A stretch of 64,000 nucleotides of DNA from Sphaerisporangium perillae (GTDB lineage Bacteria; Actinomycetota; Actinomycetes; Streptosporangiales; Streptosporangiaceae), in the NCBI RefSeq assembly GCF_023276435.1, contig NZ_JALLPO010000016.1, positions 62,001 through 126,000 on the forward strand, in the 5' to 3' direction. The notes under the pieces are model-generated. The model saw only the letters and a list, made by a program, of their open reading frames with translations. It was not told where the DNA came from and made no database searches. The position numbers were made by a program, and so were the translations under genes. Every line of letters starts with the position of its first letter. Within the stretch, counting starts at the first letter, position 1. Of this stretch, positions 43,601 through 53,595 are shown piece after piece.

Positions 43601-43909
43601 TCAGGAGGACACCGCCTCGACAAGCTTGCGGCGCTGCTGGACGCCGAGGCCGCCGATGCGTCGCTTGTCGTCGACGCCGGCACGCTCCATGAGCGCGGCG
43701 GCCTTCGTCGGGCCGATGCCGGACAGCGCGCGCAGGGCCTGGGTGACCTTGATCTTCTTCGCCGTGTCGTCGTCGCGCTCGAACAGCTCGGCCAGCGTGA
43801 GGTCGCCGGTCTTGAGCTTCGCGAGGAGCGCGGCCCGGGCCTGCCGGGCCTCGGTCGCCTTGACGAGCGCGGCCTGGCGCTGCTCGGGGGTGAGGACGGG
43901 AAGGGTCAT
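43601..43909 (-). CDS. mihF: Actinobacterial integration host factor (mIHF)
   Basis: Nucleoid-associated DNA-bending protein of 102 residues. The N-terminal helix TPEQRQAALVKATEARQAR and the helix-two-turn-helix core RALSGIGPTKAAALMERAG, then GGLGVQQRRKLV, match mIHF of Streptomyces and Mycobacterium. The canonical copy lies next to gmk; this one stands apart, so it may be a second paralogue. AAGGAG lies 11 bases before ATG 43909. Confidence 0.88.
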   Translation of the reverse strand: MTLPVLTPEQRQAALVKATEARQARAALLAKLKTGDLTLAELFERDDDTAKKIKVTQALRALSGIGPTKAAALMERAGVDDKRRIGGLGVQQRRKLVEAVSS

Positions 43910-44161
43910 GAGGGTTCTTTCTCCTTGGGGGGTCGATGTCGTGGGCCGTGCGGCCCGTGGTGTGGTCGGCGAGTGTGCTACCCCCACGGCGGACGTTAAT
44001 CATGCTTCCGCAGTTCGACGTCCGTTCTTCGCCGATCCGCACCGAAGCCCGTATGCCGCATAAATCGTGAAATTTGGGCCTTCTAACTTCGGACCGTTGA
44101 CCTGACTCTCAGTGCAGGCGCGTGACAACACCCGAGAGCGCGCGCCTCGAGGAGGATTCAG

Positions 44162-45436
44162 GTGAGACGTCGTCTGCTCGTAGGGTTGGCGATCCTGACC
44201 CTGCTGTGCGCCAGCGGGATCACCGGGGTCGGCGCCACCGCGGAGCCACCCCCCAGCGGCCAGTACCGGATCGACGGCCCCAGCACGGCCGGTCAGCGTA
44301 CCGCGATCGCGGCCACCGGCGCCGCGATCGACGAGGTGGCCACCACATCGGTCGTGGTCACCGCCTCCGACACCGAGGTCGCCGAGATCAAGAAGCTCGG
44401 CTACGCGGTCACGCGGCTTCCCCGCCCGTTATCCCCTGTCCTGCCCAAGCCACAGGACTTCCCGCCCGCCGACTCCGGGTACCACAACTACGCCGAGCTG
44501 ACCGCCCTGGTGAACCAGGTGGTCTCCGGCTACCCGTCCATCGCCAGGAAGTACAGCTACGGCACCTCCTACGGAGGACGCGACCTGATCGCCGTCAAGA
44601 TCAGCGACAACGTCGCGACCGACGAGAGCGAGCCGGAGGTGCTGTTCACCGCCCACCAGCACGCCCGCGAGCACCTCACCGTCGAGATGGCGATCTACCT
44701 GCTGAACCTGCTCACCAGTGGTTACGGCTCCGACAGCAGGATCACCGGGCTGGTGAACTCGCGGGAGATCTGGATCATGCCCGACCTCAACCCCGACGGC
44801 GGCGAGTACGACGTCGCCACCGGCTCCTACCGTTCCTGGCGCAAGAACCGGCAGCCCAACTCCGGCTCCTCCTACGTGGGCACCGACACCAACCGCAACT
44901 GGGCCTACCGGTGGGGCTGCTGCGGAGGCTCCTCCGGGTCCCCCTCCAGCGAGACCTACCGCGGCGCGTCGGCCGAGTCGGCGCCCGAGGTCAGGGCCCT
45001 CGCCGGCTTCGTGCGCGGCCGCGTCGTCGGCGGCACGCAGCAGATCAAGACCAACATCGACTTCCACACCTACAGCGAGCTGATCCTGTGGCCCTACGGC
45101 TACACCTACAGCGACACCGCCGCCGGCCTCACCCAGGACGACCACGACGCGTTCGCGGCGCTGGGCCGCAACATGGCCGGCACCAACGGCTACACCCCGC
45201 AGCAGGCCAGCGACCTCTACATCACCGACGGCTCCATCGACGACTGGCTGTGGGGCACCTACAAGATCTTCAGCTACACCTTCGAGATGTACCCCAAGAA
45301 CGGCTCGCCCGGCTTCTACCCGCCGGACGAGCAGATCGTGACGCAGACCACCCGCAACAAGGAGGCCGTGCTGCGCTTCCTGGAGTACTCCGACTGCGTC
45401 TACCGCATCATCGGCAAGCAGGCCCAGTACTGCTGA
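44162..45436 (+). CDS. Secreted zinc carboxypeptidase, family M14
   Basis: Exported metallocarboxypeptidase of 424 residues that removes C-terminal amino acids. A signal peptide ([19 protein letters not shown]) and a short activation-type propeptide precede the catalytic domain, which starts near YHNYAEL (residue 105). Zinc ligands are in HQHAREH (near 166-169) and DFHTYSE (near 302), and the catalytic glutamate in YTFEMYPK (near 375). GTG 44162 follows GAGGAGG. Paired cysteines (GCCGG) suggest an extracellular disulfide. Confidence 0.93.
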   Translation: MRRRLLVGLAILTLLCASGITGVGATAEPPPSGQYRIDGPSTAGQRTAIAATGAAIDEVATTSVVVTASDTEVAEIKKLGYAVTRLPRPLSPVLPKPQDFPPADSGYHNYAELTALVNQVVSGYPSIARKYSYGTSYGGRDLIAVKISDNVATDESEPEVLFTAHQHAREHLTVEMAIYLLNLLTSGYGSDSRITGLVNSREIWIMPDLNPDGGEYDVATGSYRSWRKNRQPNSGSSYVGTDTNRNWAYRWGCCGGSSGSPSSETYRGASAESAPEVRALAGFVRGRVVGGTQQIKTNIDFHTYSELILWPYGYTYSDTAAGLTQDDHDAFAALGRNMAGTNGYTPQQASDLYITDGSIDDWLWGTYKIFSYTFEMYPKNGSPGFYPPDEQIVTQTTRNKEAVLRFLEYSDCVYRIIGKQAQYC

Positions 45437-45464
45437 CGGGCACCCGCCCCGAGGCGCCCTGACT

Positions 45465-45507
45465 CGGGGTACGGCCGCCGCCTGGCGCATGCGGCGGCCG
45501 TACCCCG
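45465..45507. terminator. Strong hairpin terminator after the carboxypeptidase gene
   Basis: CGGGGTACGGCCGCCGC (45465-45481) and its exact complement at 45491-45507 form a 17-base perfect stem with a 9-base loop, 29 bases after the stop codon. A second, weaker hairpin (CAAGCCCCGG / CCGGGGTTTG, 45534-45561) follows. There is no T-run. Confidence 0.75.
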
Positions 45508-45713
45508 GGCTTCGGCCGGCGCGCGGCCGTACTCAAGCCCCGGGGTCAAGTCCGGGGTTTGATGGCGCTTTGAGGGGGCTTTGAGCGGCCGGGGGCGGCG
45601 CGGTGATGGCGCGGAGGCGGGCGAGACGCGAAGATCCTGAAGAGAGGGACCAAGCGGCCGTCACCCTCCGCACAGGGACGGACCGTCGATATAGCGAAAT
45701 AGGGAGTTCAGCA

Positions 45714-46706
45714 ATGAGACAGCGACGGCTGGGCAGCCAGGGCCTCAGCGTCTCCGCCGAGGGGCTCGGCTGCATGGGGATGAGCACGGCCTACGGGCCC
45801 GCGGATGAGAAGGAGGCGACCGCCACCATCCACCGCGCGCTCGACCTCGGCATCACCTTCCTCGACACCGCCGACATGTACGGGCCGTGCACCAACGAGA
45901 GCCTGGTCGGACGCGCCATCGCCGGGCGCCGCGACGAGGTGGTGCTCGCCACCAAGTTCGGCAACGAGATCGAGCAGGGACGCCTGGCCGGCCGGATCAA
46001 CGGGCGTCCCGGCTACATCCGCCAGGCGCTGGACGCCTCCCTCAAGCGCCTCGGCGTCGATCACATCGACCTCTACTACCAGCACCGCGTCGACCCGGAC
46101 GTCCCGGTGGAGGAGACCTTCGGCGCGCTGTCGGACCTGGTGGCCGAGGGGAAGGTCCGCTACCTCGGCATCTCGGAGGCCGCCCCGGCGACCATCCGCC
46201 GCGCGCACGCCGTCCACCCCCTGACGGCCCTCCAGACGGAGTACTCCCTGTTCACCCGGGACGTCGAGGAGAACGGCGTCCTGGACACCACCCGCGAGCT
46301 CGGCATCGGCTTCGTCGCCTACAGCCCGCTCGGCCGCGGCTTCCTCACCGGCACCATCCGCAGCGTGGACGAGTTGTCGGAGGACGACGGCCGCCGCTTG
46401 TCGCACCCGCGCTTCCAGCGGGAGAACTTCGCCAGGAACCTCGCGGTCGTCGACCGCATCCGCGTGCTGGCCGACGCCAAGGGGGTCACCTCCTCGCAGC
46501 TCGCGCTGGCCTGGGTGCTCACCCGCGGCGAGGACATCGTGGCGATCCCCGGCACCAAGCGCCGTGCCTACCTCGAGGCCAACGCGGCCGCCGTCGAGAT
46601 CACCCTGACCTCGGGCGACCTCGCGGCCATCGACGCCGTCGCGCCTCGCGGCGTCGCCGCCGGTGACCGCTACCCCGCCGCCGCGATGAACGCCGTGCAC
46701 CGGTGA
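45714..46706 (+). CDS. Aldo/keto reductase
   Basis: NADPH-dependent oxidoreductase of 330 residues, TIM-barrel fold. Catalytic residues are visible in [10 protein letters not shown] (Asp and Tyr, near 50-58), ATKFG (Lys, near 84) and YYQHRVDP (His, near 125). The cofactor-binding segment [15 protein letters not shown] is near residue 283. Closest in pattern to YakC/AKR13-like enzymes. ATG 45714 follows AGGGAG. Confidence 0.93.
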   Translation: MRQRRLGSQGLSVSAEGLGCMGMSTAYGPADEKEATATIHRALDLGITFLDTADMYGPCTNESLVGRAIAGRRDEVVLATKFGNEIEQGRLAGRINGRPGYIRQALDASLKRLGVDHIDLYYQHRVDPDVPVEETFGALSDLVAEGKVRYLGISEAAPATIRRAHAVHPLTALQTEYSLFTRDVEENGVLDTTRELGIGFVAYSPLGRGFLTGTIRSVDELSEDDGRRLSHPRFQRENFARNLAVVDRIRVLADAKGVTSSQLALAWVLTRGEDIVAIPGTKRRAYLEANAAAVEITLTSGDLAAIDAVAPRGVAAGDRYPAAAMNAVHR

Positions 46707-46794
46707 CATCGGGCCGCTGACCGACCCGCGCTCGCACGGCGCGGAGCCCGCCGGACCTCCGCTGACCCGCGCCGCTCCGCGGCCGGTCGCTTCT

Positions 46795-46988
46795 GAAGTA
46801 AGCTTTCACTCCCGTAAGCGTGGAAAGGCCGGTCCTGTAACAAGGACGGGCTCCCCGCATGCCGGAGAGCAGCACGCAGGGGTGGGGTGACGCGCCGGTG
46901 TGGGACCCCGGCGCACGGGAAGCAGACCACGGCAGTGGAACATGGTGTCGACAGCGATTCCATGCGCGTCCGAACGAGGAGCCCGATC
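46795..46988 (+). other. Structured 5' leader of the DEAD-box helicase gene
   Basis: This non-coding stretch contains AAGTAAGCTTTCAC, then GTCCT-GTAACA-AGGAC (a short hairpin) and a GGCTCC/GGAGAGC stem. No frame is convincing. Long structured leaders are common for cold-shock RNA helicase genes and allow autoregulation. Part of it (46811-46826, TCCCGTAAGCGTGGAA-like) resembles 3797-3812. The assignment as a regulatory leader is inference. Confidence 0.4.
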
Positions 46989-48671
46989 ATGACCACGCCC
47001 AACGCCACCGAAGACTCATCGGGCTTCGCTGACCTTGGGCTGCGACCCGAGCTCCTGCGCGCGCTGATCGGCCTCGGCTACGAGGAGCCGACGCCGATCC
47101 AGCGCGAGGCGATCGGTCCGCTGATCGAGGGGCGCGACCTGCTCGGCCAGGCCGCGACCGGCACCGGCAAGACGGCGGCGTTCGCCCTGCCGATCCTGCA
47201 GCAGATGCCGGGCGGCGGCGGCGACGGGCGTCCGCTCGCGCTGGTGCTCGTGCCCACCCGCGAGCTGGCCGTCCAGGTGTCGGAGGCCATCCACCGCTAC
47301 GGCCGCGACCTCGGCGCCCGCGTCCTGCCCATCTACGGCGGCCAGCCGATCGGGCGGCAGCTCAGGGAGCTGCAGCGCGGCGTCGACGTCGTGGTCGCCA
47401 CCCCGGGCCGCGCGCTCGACCACATCGGCCGCAGGACGCTGAACCTCGACGCGCTGAAGATCGTCGTGCTGGACGAGGCCGACGAGATGCTCGACATGGG
47501 GTTCGCCGACGACATCGAGGCGATCCTGCAGGAGACGCCCGAGGAGCGGCAGACCGTCCTGTTCTCCGCCACGATGCCGCCGCGCATCAACTCGATCGCC
47601 CGCCAGCACCTCACCGACCCGGTGCGCATCCAGATCGAGCGCGAGACCGCCGCTCCCGGCGAGGCGCCGCGCGTGCGGCAGAGCGCCTACGTCGTGCCGC
47701 GGGCGCACAAGCCGACGGCCCTCGGGCGGGTGCTGGACGTCGAGGCCCCAGAGGCCGCGATCGTGTTCTGCCGCACCCGCGAGGAGGTCGACACCCTCAC
47801 CGAGACCATGAACGGGCGCGGCTACCGCGCCGAGGCGCTCCACGGCGGCATGGGGCAGGAGCAGCGCGACCGCGTGATGGCGCGGCTGCGCGCCGGCACG
47901 GCCGACCTGCTGGTCGCGACCGACGTGGCCGCCCGCGGCCTGGACATCGAGCAGCTCACCCACGTGGTCAACTACAACGTCCCCTCAGCCCCCGAGTCCT
48001 ACGTCCACCGCATCGGCAGAGTGGGGCGCGCCGGGCGCGAGGGCGTCGCCATCACGCTCGCCGAGCCGCGCGAGCACCGCATGCTCAAGACCATCGAGCG
48101 GGTCACCAAGAGCCGCATCACCGTCGAGAAGGTCCCGACGGTCGCCGACCTGCGGGCCCGGCGGCTGGAGCTCACCCGGTCGGCGCTGGAGGAGAGCATG
48201 CTCGAGGACGACCTGGAGCACTTCCGGGTCGTGGTCGACACGCTCGCCGACGAGTTCGACCTCGTGGAGATCGCGATGGCGGCGGTGAAGCTCGCGCACG
48301 AGGCGAGCGGCGCGGCGGCCGACGAGGAGGAGATCCCGGAGGTGCCGCTGCGGCCCGAGCGCGACGGGCGCGGGCGGCGCGAGCCGGGCGGGCGCGAGGA
48401 GCGCCGCGGCCGCGGGCCATCCACCGGCATGACCCGCGTCTTCATCGGCGCGGGGCGCGCCGGGGGCGTCCGCCCGCAGGACCTGGTCGGCGCGATCGCC
48501 AACGAGTCGCGGCTCAGCGGCCGTGACATCGGCGCCATCGAGATCGCCGACCGCTTCTCCCTCGTCGAGGTCCCCGACCACGCCGCGGACGACGTGATCA
48601 CCTCCCTCCGCCAGACCACCATCAAGGGCAAGAAGGTCACCGTCCGGCGCGAACGCTTCGAGTCGCGCTAG
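46989..48671 (+). CDS. deaD: DEAD-box ATP-dependent RNA helicase (DeaD/CsdA type)
   Basis: Remodels RNA in ribosome assembly, mRNA decay and cold adaptation; 560 residues. Motifs: Q motif TPIQREAI near residue 36, ATGTGKT near 56, LDEADEMLDMGF near 158, SAT near 193, and HRIGRVGRAGREG near 340. An acidic then Arg/Gly-rich linker leads to a C-terminal DbpA-type RNA-binding domain (TRVFIGAGRAGGVRPQDLV onwards, about 485-560). ATG 46989 has GAGGAG upstream. Confidence 0.94.
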   Translation: MTTPNATEDSSGFADLGLRPELLRALIGLGYEEPTPIQREAIGPLIEGRDLLGQAATGTGKTAAFALPILQQMPGGGGDGRPLALVLVPTRELAVQVSEAIHRYGRDLGARVLPIYGGQPIGRQLRELQRGVDVVVATPGRALDHIGRRTLNLDALKIVVLDEADEMLDMGFADDIEAILQETPEERQTVLFSATMPPRINSIARQHLTDPVRIQIERETAAPGEAPRVRQSAYVVPRAHKPTALGRVLDVEAPEAAIVFCRTREEVDTLTETMNGRGYRAEALHGGMGQEQRDRVMARLRAGTADLLVATDVAARGLDIEQLTHVVNYNVPSAPESYVHRIGRVGRAGREGVAITLAEPREHRMLKTIERVTKSRITVEKVPTVADLRARRLELTRSALEESMLEDDLEHFRVVVDTLADEFDLVEIAMAAVKLAHEASGAAADEEEIPEVPLRPERDGRGRREPGGREERRGRGPSTGMTRVFIGAGRAGGVRPQDLVGAIANESRLSGRDIGAIEIADRFSLVEVPDHAADDVITSLRQTTIKGKKVTVRRERFESR

Positions 48672-48811
48672 CCTCTGGCACGGGCTTTGCCCGGCTCTGA
48701 CCCCGGATCGGCCGCCGCCCGCGCGCGCATGGGGGCGATTTGGGGCCGGCCGGGGACGCGGCGCACCCTCGGCCACGTAGCGTCGAAAGAAACCGAGGCG
48801 AATGGATCGTC

Positions 48812-49588
48812 ATGGACTACGACCGGTTTCTCTCGATCATCCAGCGTGAGGCAGGGGTGGACCGGCAGGCCGCCGAGGCCGCCGCCCGCGCCACGCTGCG
48901 GACGCTCGCCGAGCGGCTCTCCAACGGGCAGACGCGCGACCTCGCAGAGCAACTGCCGCCGGAGGCCGCGCGGTGGCTGCCGGTGGATCACCAGCGGGAG
49001 AAGTTCCACGCCGACGAGTTCCTGCGCCGGGTCGCCGAGCGCGAGGGCACCGACGTCCAGACGGCCGAGCGGCACGCGGTGGCCGTGTTCGCCGCGCTGA
49101 GCCGGGCGGTGACGGCCAAGGAGTTCGAGGACGCGGTGTCGGAGCTGCCGAAGGACTTCTGGCCGCTCATCGAGAAGGGCCGCCGCCCCGAAGTCCCGGT
49201 GATGCCGTACGAGGAGTTCCTCAGCCGGGTCGCCGACCGGGCCGGCCTGGACGAGGAGGGGGCCCGCCGCGCCGCCGAGGCGGTCCTGGACACCCTCGCC
49301 GAGCGTATCGCCGGGGGAGAGGTCCGCGACCTCATCAAGGAGCTGCCGCCCGAGCTGGGGCCCGCGCTGGAACGGGGCAAGGAGCGCACCCACGGCGTCG
49401 CCAGGGCCATGTCGCTCGACGAGTTCCTCGCCCTCGTCGCCGAGCGGGAAGGAGTCTCGGTGGACCAGGCCCGCGAGCACGCGCGAGCGGTCCTGTCGAC
49501 CGTACATGACGCGGTGACCGAGAAGGAGTTCCACGACCTCACCTCGGAGCTGCCCCGCGTGTACATCGAGGAGTTCGCCCACGCCTGA
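48812..49588 (+). CDS. Tandem DUF2267 protein
   Basis: Soluble helical protein of 258 residues made of two DUF2267 repeats (about 1-125 and 130-258), each with two sub-repeats starting MDYDRFLSIIQREAG, YEEFLSRVADRAG or LDEFLALVAEREG-like sequence. The family is common in actinobacteria and of unknown biochemical role, often linked to stress responses. ATG 48812 is chosen by domain start; GAGGCG lies 11 bases upstream. It is convergent with the FAD oxidoreductase gene, 11 bases apart. Confidence 0.88.
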   Translation: MDYDRFLSIIQREAGVDRQAAEAAARATLRTLAERLSNGQTRDLAEQLPPEAARWLPVDHQREKFHADEFLRRVAEREGTDVQTAERHAVAVFAALSRAVTAKEFEDAVSELPKDFWPLIEKGRRPEVPVMPYEEFLSRVADRAGLDEEGARRAAEAVLDTLAERIAGGEVRDLIKELPPELGPALERGKERTHGVARAMSLDEFLALVAEREGVSVDQAREHARAVLSTVHDAVTEKEFHDLTSELPRVYIEEFAHA

Positions 49589-49599
49589 CCCCGAACCTG

Positions 49600-50613
49600 T
49601 CAGGCCAGCGCGTTGACGGTGGCGGTGAAGACGGCCGGCAGACGGCGTGCGGCGGGGACGATGAGCCGCGCAGAGGCGGTACGCCTGCGGGCGGCCAGCA
49701 GCGCGCCCGTCAGCAGCCGGTGACGCAGGGACAGCCGCCGCCACGCCCGCTCGTACGCCTCCGGCCGGCCCGCGCGCAGGCAGCCGACCAGGGCCCGGGC
49801 CGACAGCAGCCCGAGCGAGACTCCCTCGCCGGTGAGCGCGTCCATGTATCCCGCCGCGTCGCCGACCAGCAGCACCCGTCCGGTGACCCGGGCGCGGACG
49901 CGCTGCCGCAGCGGTCCGGCGCCGCGTACCGAGGTGGCCGCCGGACCCTCCAGACGGGCGAGGAGCGCCGGAAACTGCGCCAGGTGCTCGTCGTAGCCGC
50001 GCCGCTCGGAACTCAGCACCGCCACGCCGACCAGGTCCGGTCCCACCGGCGTCACGTACGCCTCGCCGCGCGCCGCCCAGTACACCTCGACGAAGTCCGT
50101 CCAGGGGGCGATCTGGTAGTGCCTGCGCAGCCCGTACCGGCGCGGGCCACGGCTCGCCACCTCAAGGCCGAGCCGGCCGCGCAGCGGGGAGTGCAGCCCG
50201 TCGGCGGCGACCAGCCAGCGGGCCCGCATCCCGGCGGCCTCCACCGAGTCCGGGTGCTGCCGCACGCCCTCGACCCGTCCGTGCACCACCTTCACCCCCA
50301 CCTCGGCCGCGCGTTCGGCCAGGGCGGCGTGCAGGCGGGTGCGGCGCACGCCGAGTCCCGGTCCTTCTCGGAACTCGGCCTGCGCGCGGTGCCGCTCGTC
50401 GAGGTAGCGGATGCCGCGCAGCGGCCATCCCTCCACGCGCACGCCGAGCGACCGCAGGGCGGAGGCGCCGGTCGGCATCAGTCCCTCGCCGCACGCCTTG
50501 TCGACGGGCGCGGAGCGGGGCTCGACGACCACGGCCTCCATGCCGGCCAGGGCGGCGTGGATGGCGGTCGCCAGACCGGCGGGCCCGCCGCCCGCGACCA
50601 GGACGTCGATCAC
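49600..50613 (-). CDS. FAD-dependent oxidoreductase, SrsC-like hydroxylase
   Basis: Flavoprotein monooxygenase of 337 residues. The Rossmann motif VLVAGGGPAGLATAIHAALAG is at residues 4-24, and the second FAD motif GRVLLVGDAAGYMDALTGEG near 235-255. It belongs to the group containing geranylgeranyl reductases and phenol hydroxylases. ATG 50613 overlaps the stop of the methyltransferase gene (ATGA). In the S. griseus srsABC pathway the third enzyme hydroxylates a methylated alkylresorcinol to a quinone precursor; the same role is proposed here. Confidence 0.85.
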   Translation of the reverse strand: MIDVLVAGGGPAGLATAIHAALAGMEAVVVEPRSAPVDKACGEGLMPTGASALRSLGVRVEGWPLRGIRYLDERHRAQAEFREGPGLGVRRTRLHAALAERAAEVGVKVVHGRVEGVRQHPDSVEAAGMRARWLVAADGLHSPLRGRLGLEVASRGPRRYGLRRHYQIAPWTDFVEVYWAARGEAYVTPVGPDLVGVAVLSSERRGYDEHLAQFPALLARLEGPAATSVRGAGPLRQRVRARVTGRVLLVGDAAGYMDALTGEGVSLGLLSARALVGCLRAGRPEAYERAWRRLSLRHRLLTGALLAARRRTASARLIVPAARRLPAVFTATVNALA

Positions 50614-51167
50614 GCCGTCGCCTCACCGGCGGCGTGGCTCGCGGGTCCTGGCGTGAGCGAGGCCAGAGCCGTCTCCTCGCAGCGGATCCGCACCACCATG
50701 AGGACGGCGTTGAGCACGGTGAAGGTCACGGCGGTCACCCACGCGCTGTGCACCAGTGGCAGCGCCGCGCCCTCCACGGCCACCGCCACGTAGTTGGGAT
50801 GGCGCAGCCACCGCAGGCGGTAGGGCCCGCGCGTGACCAGCGGAAGGCCGGGCACGACGATGACCTCGGTGTTCCACTGCCGGCCCAGCGCGGTGATGCA
50901 CCACCAGCGCAGGGCCTGGGCCGCGAGAACGAGGACCAGCATCGGCCAGCCCAGGGCGGACACGAAAGGCCGGTCCGCGAGGCCGGCCTCCAGCAGGCAG
51001 CCGGCGAGCAGGCCGGTGTGCAGGGCGACCATCCAGGGATAGTGGCCGCGTCCGAAGACCCGGCCGCCCCGGGCCAGGCTCCAGCGGGCGTTGCGACGCG
51101 CGACGACCAGCTCGGCGAGGCGCTCGACGCCGACGAGCAGGACCAGCAGCAGGTACCACATCGACAT
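50610..51167 (-). CDS. Isoprenylcysteine-methyltransferase-family membrane enzyme, SrsB-like
   Basis: Integral membrane methyltransferase of 185 residues with four to five helices. The SAM-binding C-terminal core reads VTRGPYRLRWLRHPNYVAVAVE near residues 113-134 and includes the RHPNY motif of ICMT enzymes. It lies between a type III PKS gene and an FAD oxidoreductase gene in the order of srsABC, so O-methylation of an alkylresorcinol is the likely reaction. ATG 51167 is chosen; ATG 51161 is two codons inside. Confidence 0.87.
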   Translation of the reverse strand: MSMWYLLLVLLVGVERLAELVVARRNARWSLARGGRVFGRGHYPWMVALHTGLLAGCLLEAGLADRPFVSALGWPMLVLVLAAQALRWWCITALGRQWNTEVIVVPGLPLVTRGPYRLRWLRHPNYVAVAVEGAALPLVHSAWVTAVTFTVLNAVLMVVRIRCEETALASLTPGPASHAAGEATA

Positions 51168-51284
51168 GCCTTGCGACGATACGGGCACGGAGGCCAGAGG
51201 GAGGGCTCCCAACGCGGATGAGATGTCCGGAGCCGACAGGGGCCCGGCTGCCAGGAGAGTGTGCGGCGAGAAGGGCACCCGGCG

Positions 51285-52433
51285 CTACCAGCGCAGCAGG
51301 ACGAGCTCGGAGCAGAATCCCGGGCCCATCGCGATGAGGACCCCCGGCGTGCCGGGGGGCGGCGGGCGCAGGGCCAGCGTGTCGCGCAGCACGTGCAGCA
51401 CGGAGGAGGAGGACAGGTTGCCGATGTCCGCGAGCGACCGCCAGGTGAGGTCCAGGGCGCCGTCGGGCAGGTCGAGGGTCTCGGCGACGGCCTGCAGCAC
51501 CTTCGGGCCGCCGGGATGGCACACCCAGGCGGTCACGTCCCGGGCCGTCAGCCCGTGGTCGGCGAGGAAGCCGTGGACGTCGTCGGCCAGGTAGGTGCGC
51601 ACGACCTCCGGAACGGTGGTGTCGAGCACCACCCGGAACCCGGTGTCGGAGACCTCCCAGCCCATCACGGCCTCGGAGTCCGGGTACAGGTGGCTCCGGG
51701 TGGCGATCACGGTCGGTCCGGCCGCGTCCGGGCCGCCGGGCGTCGGTCCCGTCCCGGGCATGCCCCCGCTCCCGACGGCGCCTTCGCTCCCGGGCACGGA
51801 CGCGCCTTCGCTCCCGGGCACGGCGCGGCCGGAGCCGCAGGCGACGACGGCGGCCGCGCCGTCGCCGAACAGGCCGCTGGCCACCAGGTTGACGGGGGAG
51901 GAGTCCCCGCGTTGCAGGGTGAGCGAGCACAGCTCGACCGACAGCAGCACGGCCACGTGGTCGGGCCACCCGCGCAGGTAGTCGTGGAGGCGGCCGATGC
52001 CCGCCGCGCCCGCGACGCAGCCGAGGCCGAACACCGGCACCCGCTTGACGTCGGGGCGCAGGCCCAGCCGGCCGGCCAGCCTGGCGTCCACCGAGGGGGC
52101 GGCGATGCCGGTCACCGACGTGAACATGATCATGTCGACATCACGCGGGGTCAGCCCGGCCGCCTCCAGCGCGGCGCCCACCGCCTCGGCGCCCAGCTCG
52201 ACGGCCGCCTCGATGAAGATCTCGTTGGCCATCCCGAACCCGTCCAGCTTGGCGTACTGCTCGAGCGGCAGCACCAGGTTGCGGTGCCCGACGCGGGCGG
52301 AGGTGTGCAGCCGGTCGAGCAGCCGCCGGTCGGCGCCGGGGGGAAGGCATATGCGAGCGAACGTGTCCGTGATCTCTGTCTGGGGGTAGCGGTTCGGAGG
52401 GAGGGCACCGCGGACAGCGGCAATTCGGGTCAT
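51285..52433 (-). CDS. Type III polyketide synthase, alkylresorcinol-synthase-like
   Basis: Chalcone-synthase-fold enzyme of 382 residues that extends an acyl-CoA with malonyl units and cyclises the product. The Cys-His-Asn triad is visible: [13 protein letters not shown] (Cys near 138), WVCHPGGPK (His near 304) and [10 protein letters not shown] (Asn near 337). A glycine/proline-rich insertion of about 40 residues ([19 protein letters not shown] and beyond, near 208-248), partly a 24-base tandem repeat, is unusual. ATG 52433 is the start. With the two downstream genes it forms an srsABC-like phenolic-lipid operon. Confidence 0.9.
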   Translation of the reverse strand: MTRIAAVRGALPPNRYPQTEITDTFARICLPPGADRRLLDRLHTSARVGHRNLVLPLEQYAKLDGFGMANEIFIEAAVELGAEAVGAALEAAGLTPRDVDMIMFTSVTGIAAPSVDARLAGRLGLRPDVKRVPVFGLGCVAGAAGIGRLHDYLRGWPDHVAVLLSVELCSLTLQRGDSSPVNLVASGLFGDGAAAVVACGSGRAVPGSEGASVPGSEGAVGSGGMPGTGPTPGGPDAAGPTVIATRSHLYPDSEAVMGWEVSDTGFRVVLDTTVPEVVRTYLADDVHGFLADHGLTARDVTAWVCHPGGPKVLQAVAETLDLPDGALDLTWRSLADIGNLSSSSVLHVLRDTLALRPPPPGTPGVLIAMGPGFCSELVLLRW

Positions 52434-52635
52434 ATGGATTCCCGGTTCGCTGACAGTGGAGGACACCTGTGTCTTGCCCACGGCGCCCATCCGCATACCT
52501 GACCTACCGGACGGGACACCGCAACCGGCGTCCTCGGGCGTGGCGGACGCGGCGATGGGGGAGGTCGGCGATCAGGCAGTGAGCGGCCGGTGGCACGACG
52601 ACGGAGTGCCATGCACCCGGCCCCTGGTCAAGGCG

Positions 52636-52670
52636 GAAGGCGCCGGTCCCTGGGTGGGACCGGCGCCTTC
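52636..52670. terminator. Perfect 15-base hairpin terminator
   Basis: GAAGGCGCCGGTCCC and its exact complement flank a 5-base loop (TGGGT). It lies 41 bases downstream of the secreted-protein gene ending at 52712 (minus strand) and upstream of the PKS gene, so it separates the two transcripts. Confidence 0.8.
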
Positions 52671-52711
52671 CCGTCACCTTGGAGGGGTGGCCGTCGTGGG
52701 CCGCCGGCGGG

Positions 52712-53464
52712 TCAGGAGGCCAGGCCGGGCAGCTCGGTGTAGGACTTGCCGCGGACGAACCACTGGAACTCGGCCGAGTTCTTCCCGCTGGGCGAGGGCA
52801 GGCCGGCCCGGACGTTCACCGCGGTGTTGATCAGGCCCCAGTTGAGCCCGCATCCGCTCGCCTTGGGCACGGCGAAGGCCGAGTCCTTGGCGGCGACCTT
52901 GAAGACCGGGACGCCGTCGATGGAGGTGAGCTCCAGGGAGGTGACCTCCGGGTTGAGCAGGAGGGGATTCGCGTCGCTGCCGATGTAGCACTTCTTGCCG
53001 AGGAGGCTGTGGATCATGCGGATCTTGATCCCGACGTTGGTCGGGAAGATGGGGCCCGCGTCGACCCGCCCGGTGCCCTGGGTCTCGACGTAGACGTCGG
53101 TGAGCTTCGGCACCTCCAGGGGCTTGCCGATCAGGCCGCCCGGCACCTTCATCCGCTCGCCCTTCACGCTGCCGAAGGCCGCCGCCGTGCTGCCGTCGGA
53201 CAGCTTGCCCTGGGCGACGGTGATCCGCATCGGCTGGGAGATGTCCTGCTCGATCTGGCCGAGCCTCATGGTGCCGCCCACCGTGATGATGAAGATGCAG
53301 CTCCAGGTGTCGGCCTGCGCGTTCTGCGGGAGCCGCGGGCAGTCGGACCAGTCGGCGTCGCTCGGATGGTAGTCGTAGGCCGCGGCCTGAGCGGGAGTCA
53401 CCAGCCCGCCCGCCAGTACCACCACGGCGGCGCCGGTCACGAGCGACCGGGCGAGAACTCTCAT
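52712..53464 (-). CDS. Secreted protein of unknown function
   Basis: Exported 250-residue protein with signal peptide MRVLARSLVTGAAVVVLAGG, cleaved near AQAAA. The mature part has four cysteines (DCPRL, SCIFI, KKCYIG, SGCGLN) that could form two disulfides, and a predicted beta-rich fold. It resembles actinobacterial secreted proteins of unknown function. The TnpB element ends about eight bases from its start codon. Its AAGGAG ribosome-binding site lies within or at the edge of the element's left end. Confidence 0.8.
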   Translation of the reverse strand: MRVLARSLVTGAAVVVLAGGLVTPAQAAAYDYHPSDADWSDCPRLPQNAQADTWSCIFIITVGGTMRLGQIEQDISQPMRITVAQGKLSDGSTAAAFGSVKGERMKVPGGLIGKPLEVPKLTDVYVETQGTGRVDAGPIFPTNVGIKIRMIHSLLGKKCYIGSDANPLLLNPEVTSLELTSIDGVPVFKVAAKDSAFAVPKASGCGLNWGLINTAVNVRAGLPSPSGKNSAEFQWFVRGKSYTELPGLAS

Positions 53465-53595
53465 CCGAACTCCTTAAGTGTGGAGACCCCTGCCTTCGGG
53501 CGGGGGAGGGAACGCGGCGCGGTGTGGAACGGTGTCGGATGGTGTGGAGTCGAATCGGTGTTCGTATCCGGTTGATCGTGTCTAGGGTGCTGGCT

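Noticed and set aside
44122-45462. Alternative plus-strand frame over the M14 carboxypeptidase gene
   Set aside because: The product is Arg/Pro/His-rich shadow; the frame from 44162 has a signal peptide, zinc ligands and a good ribosome-binding site.
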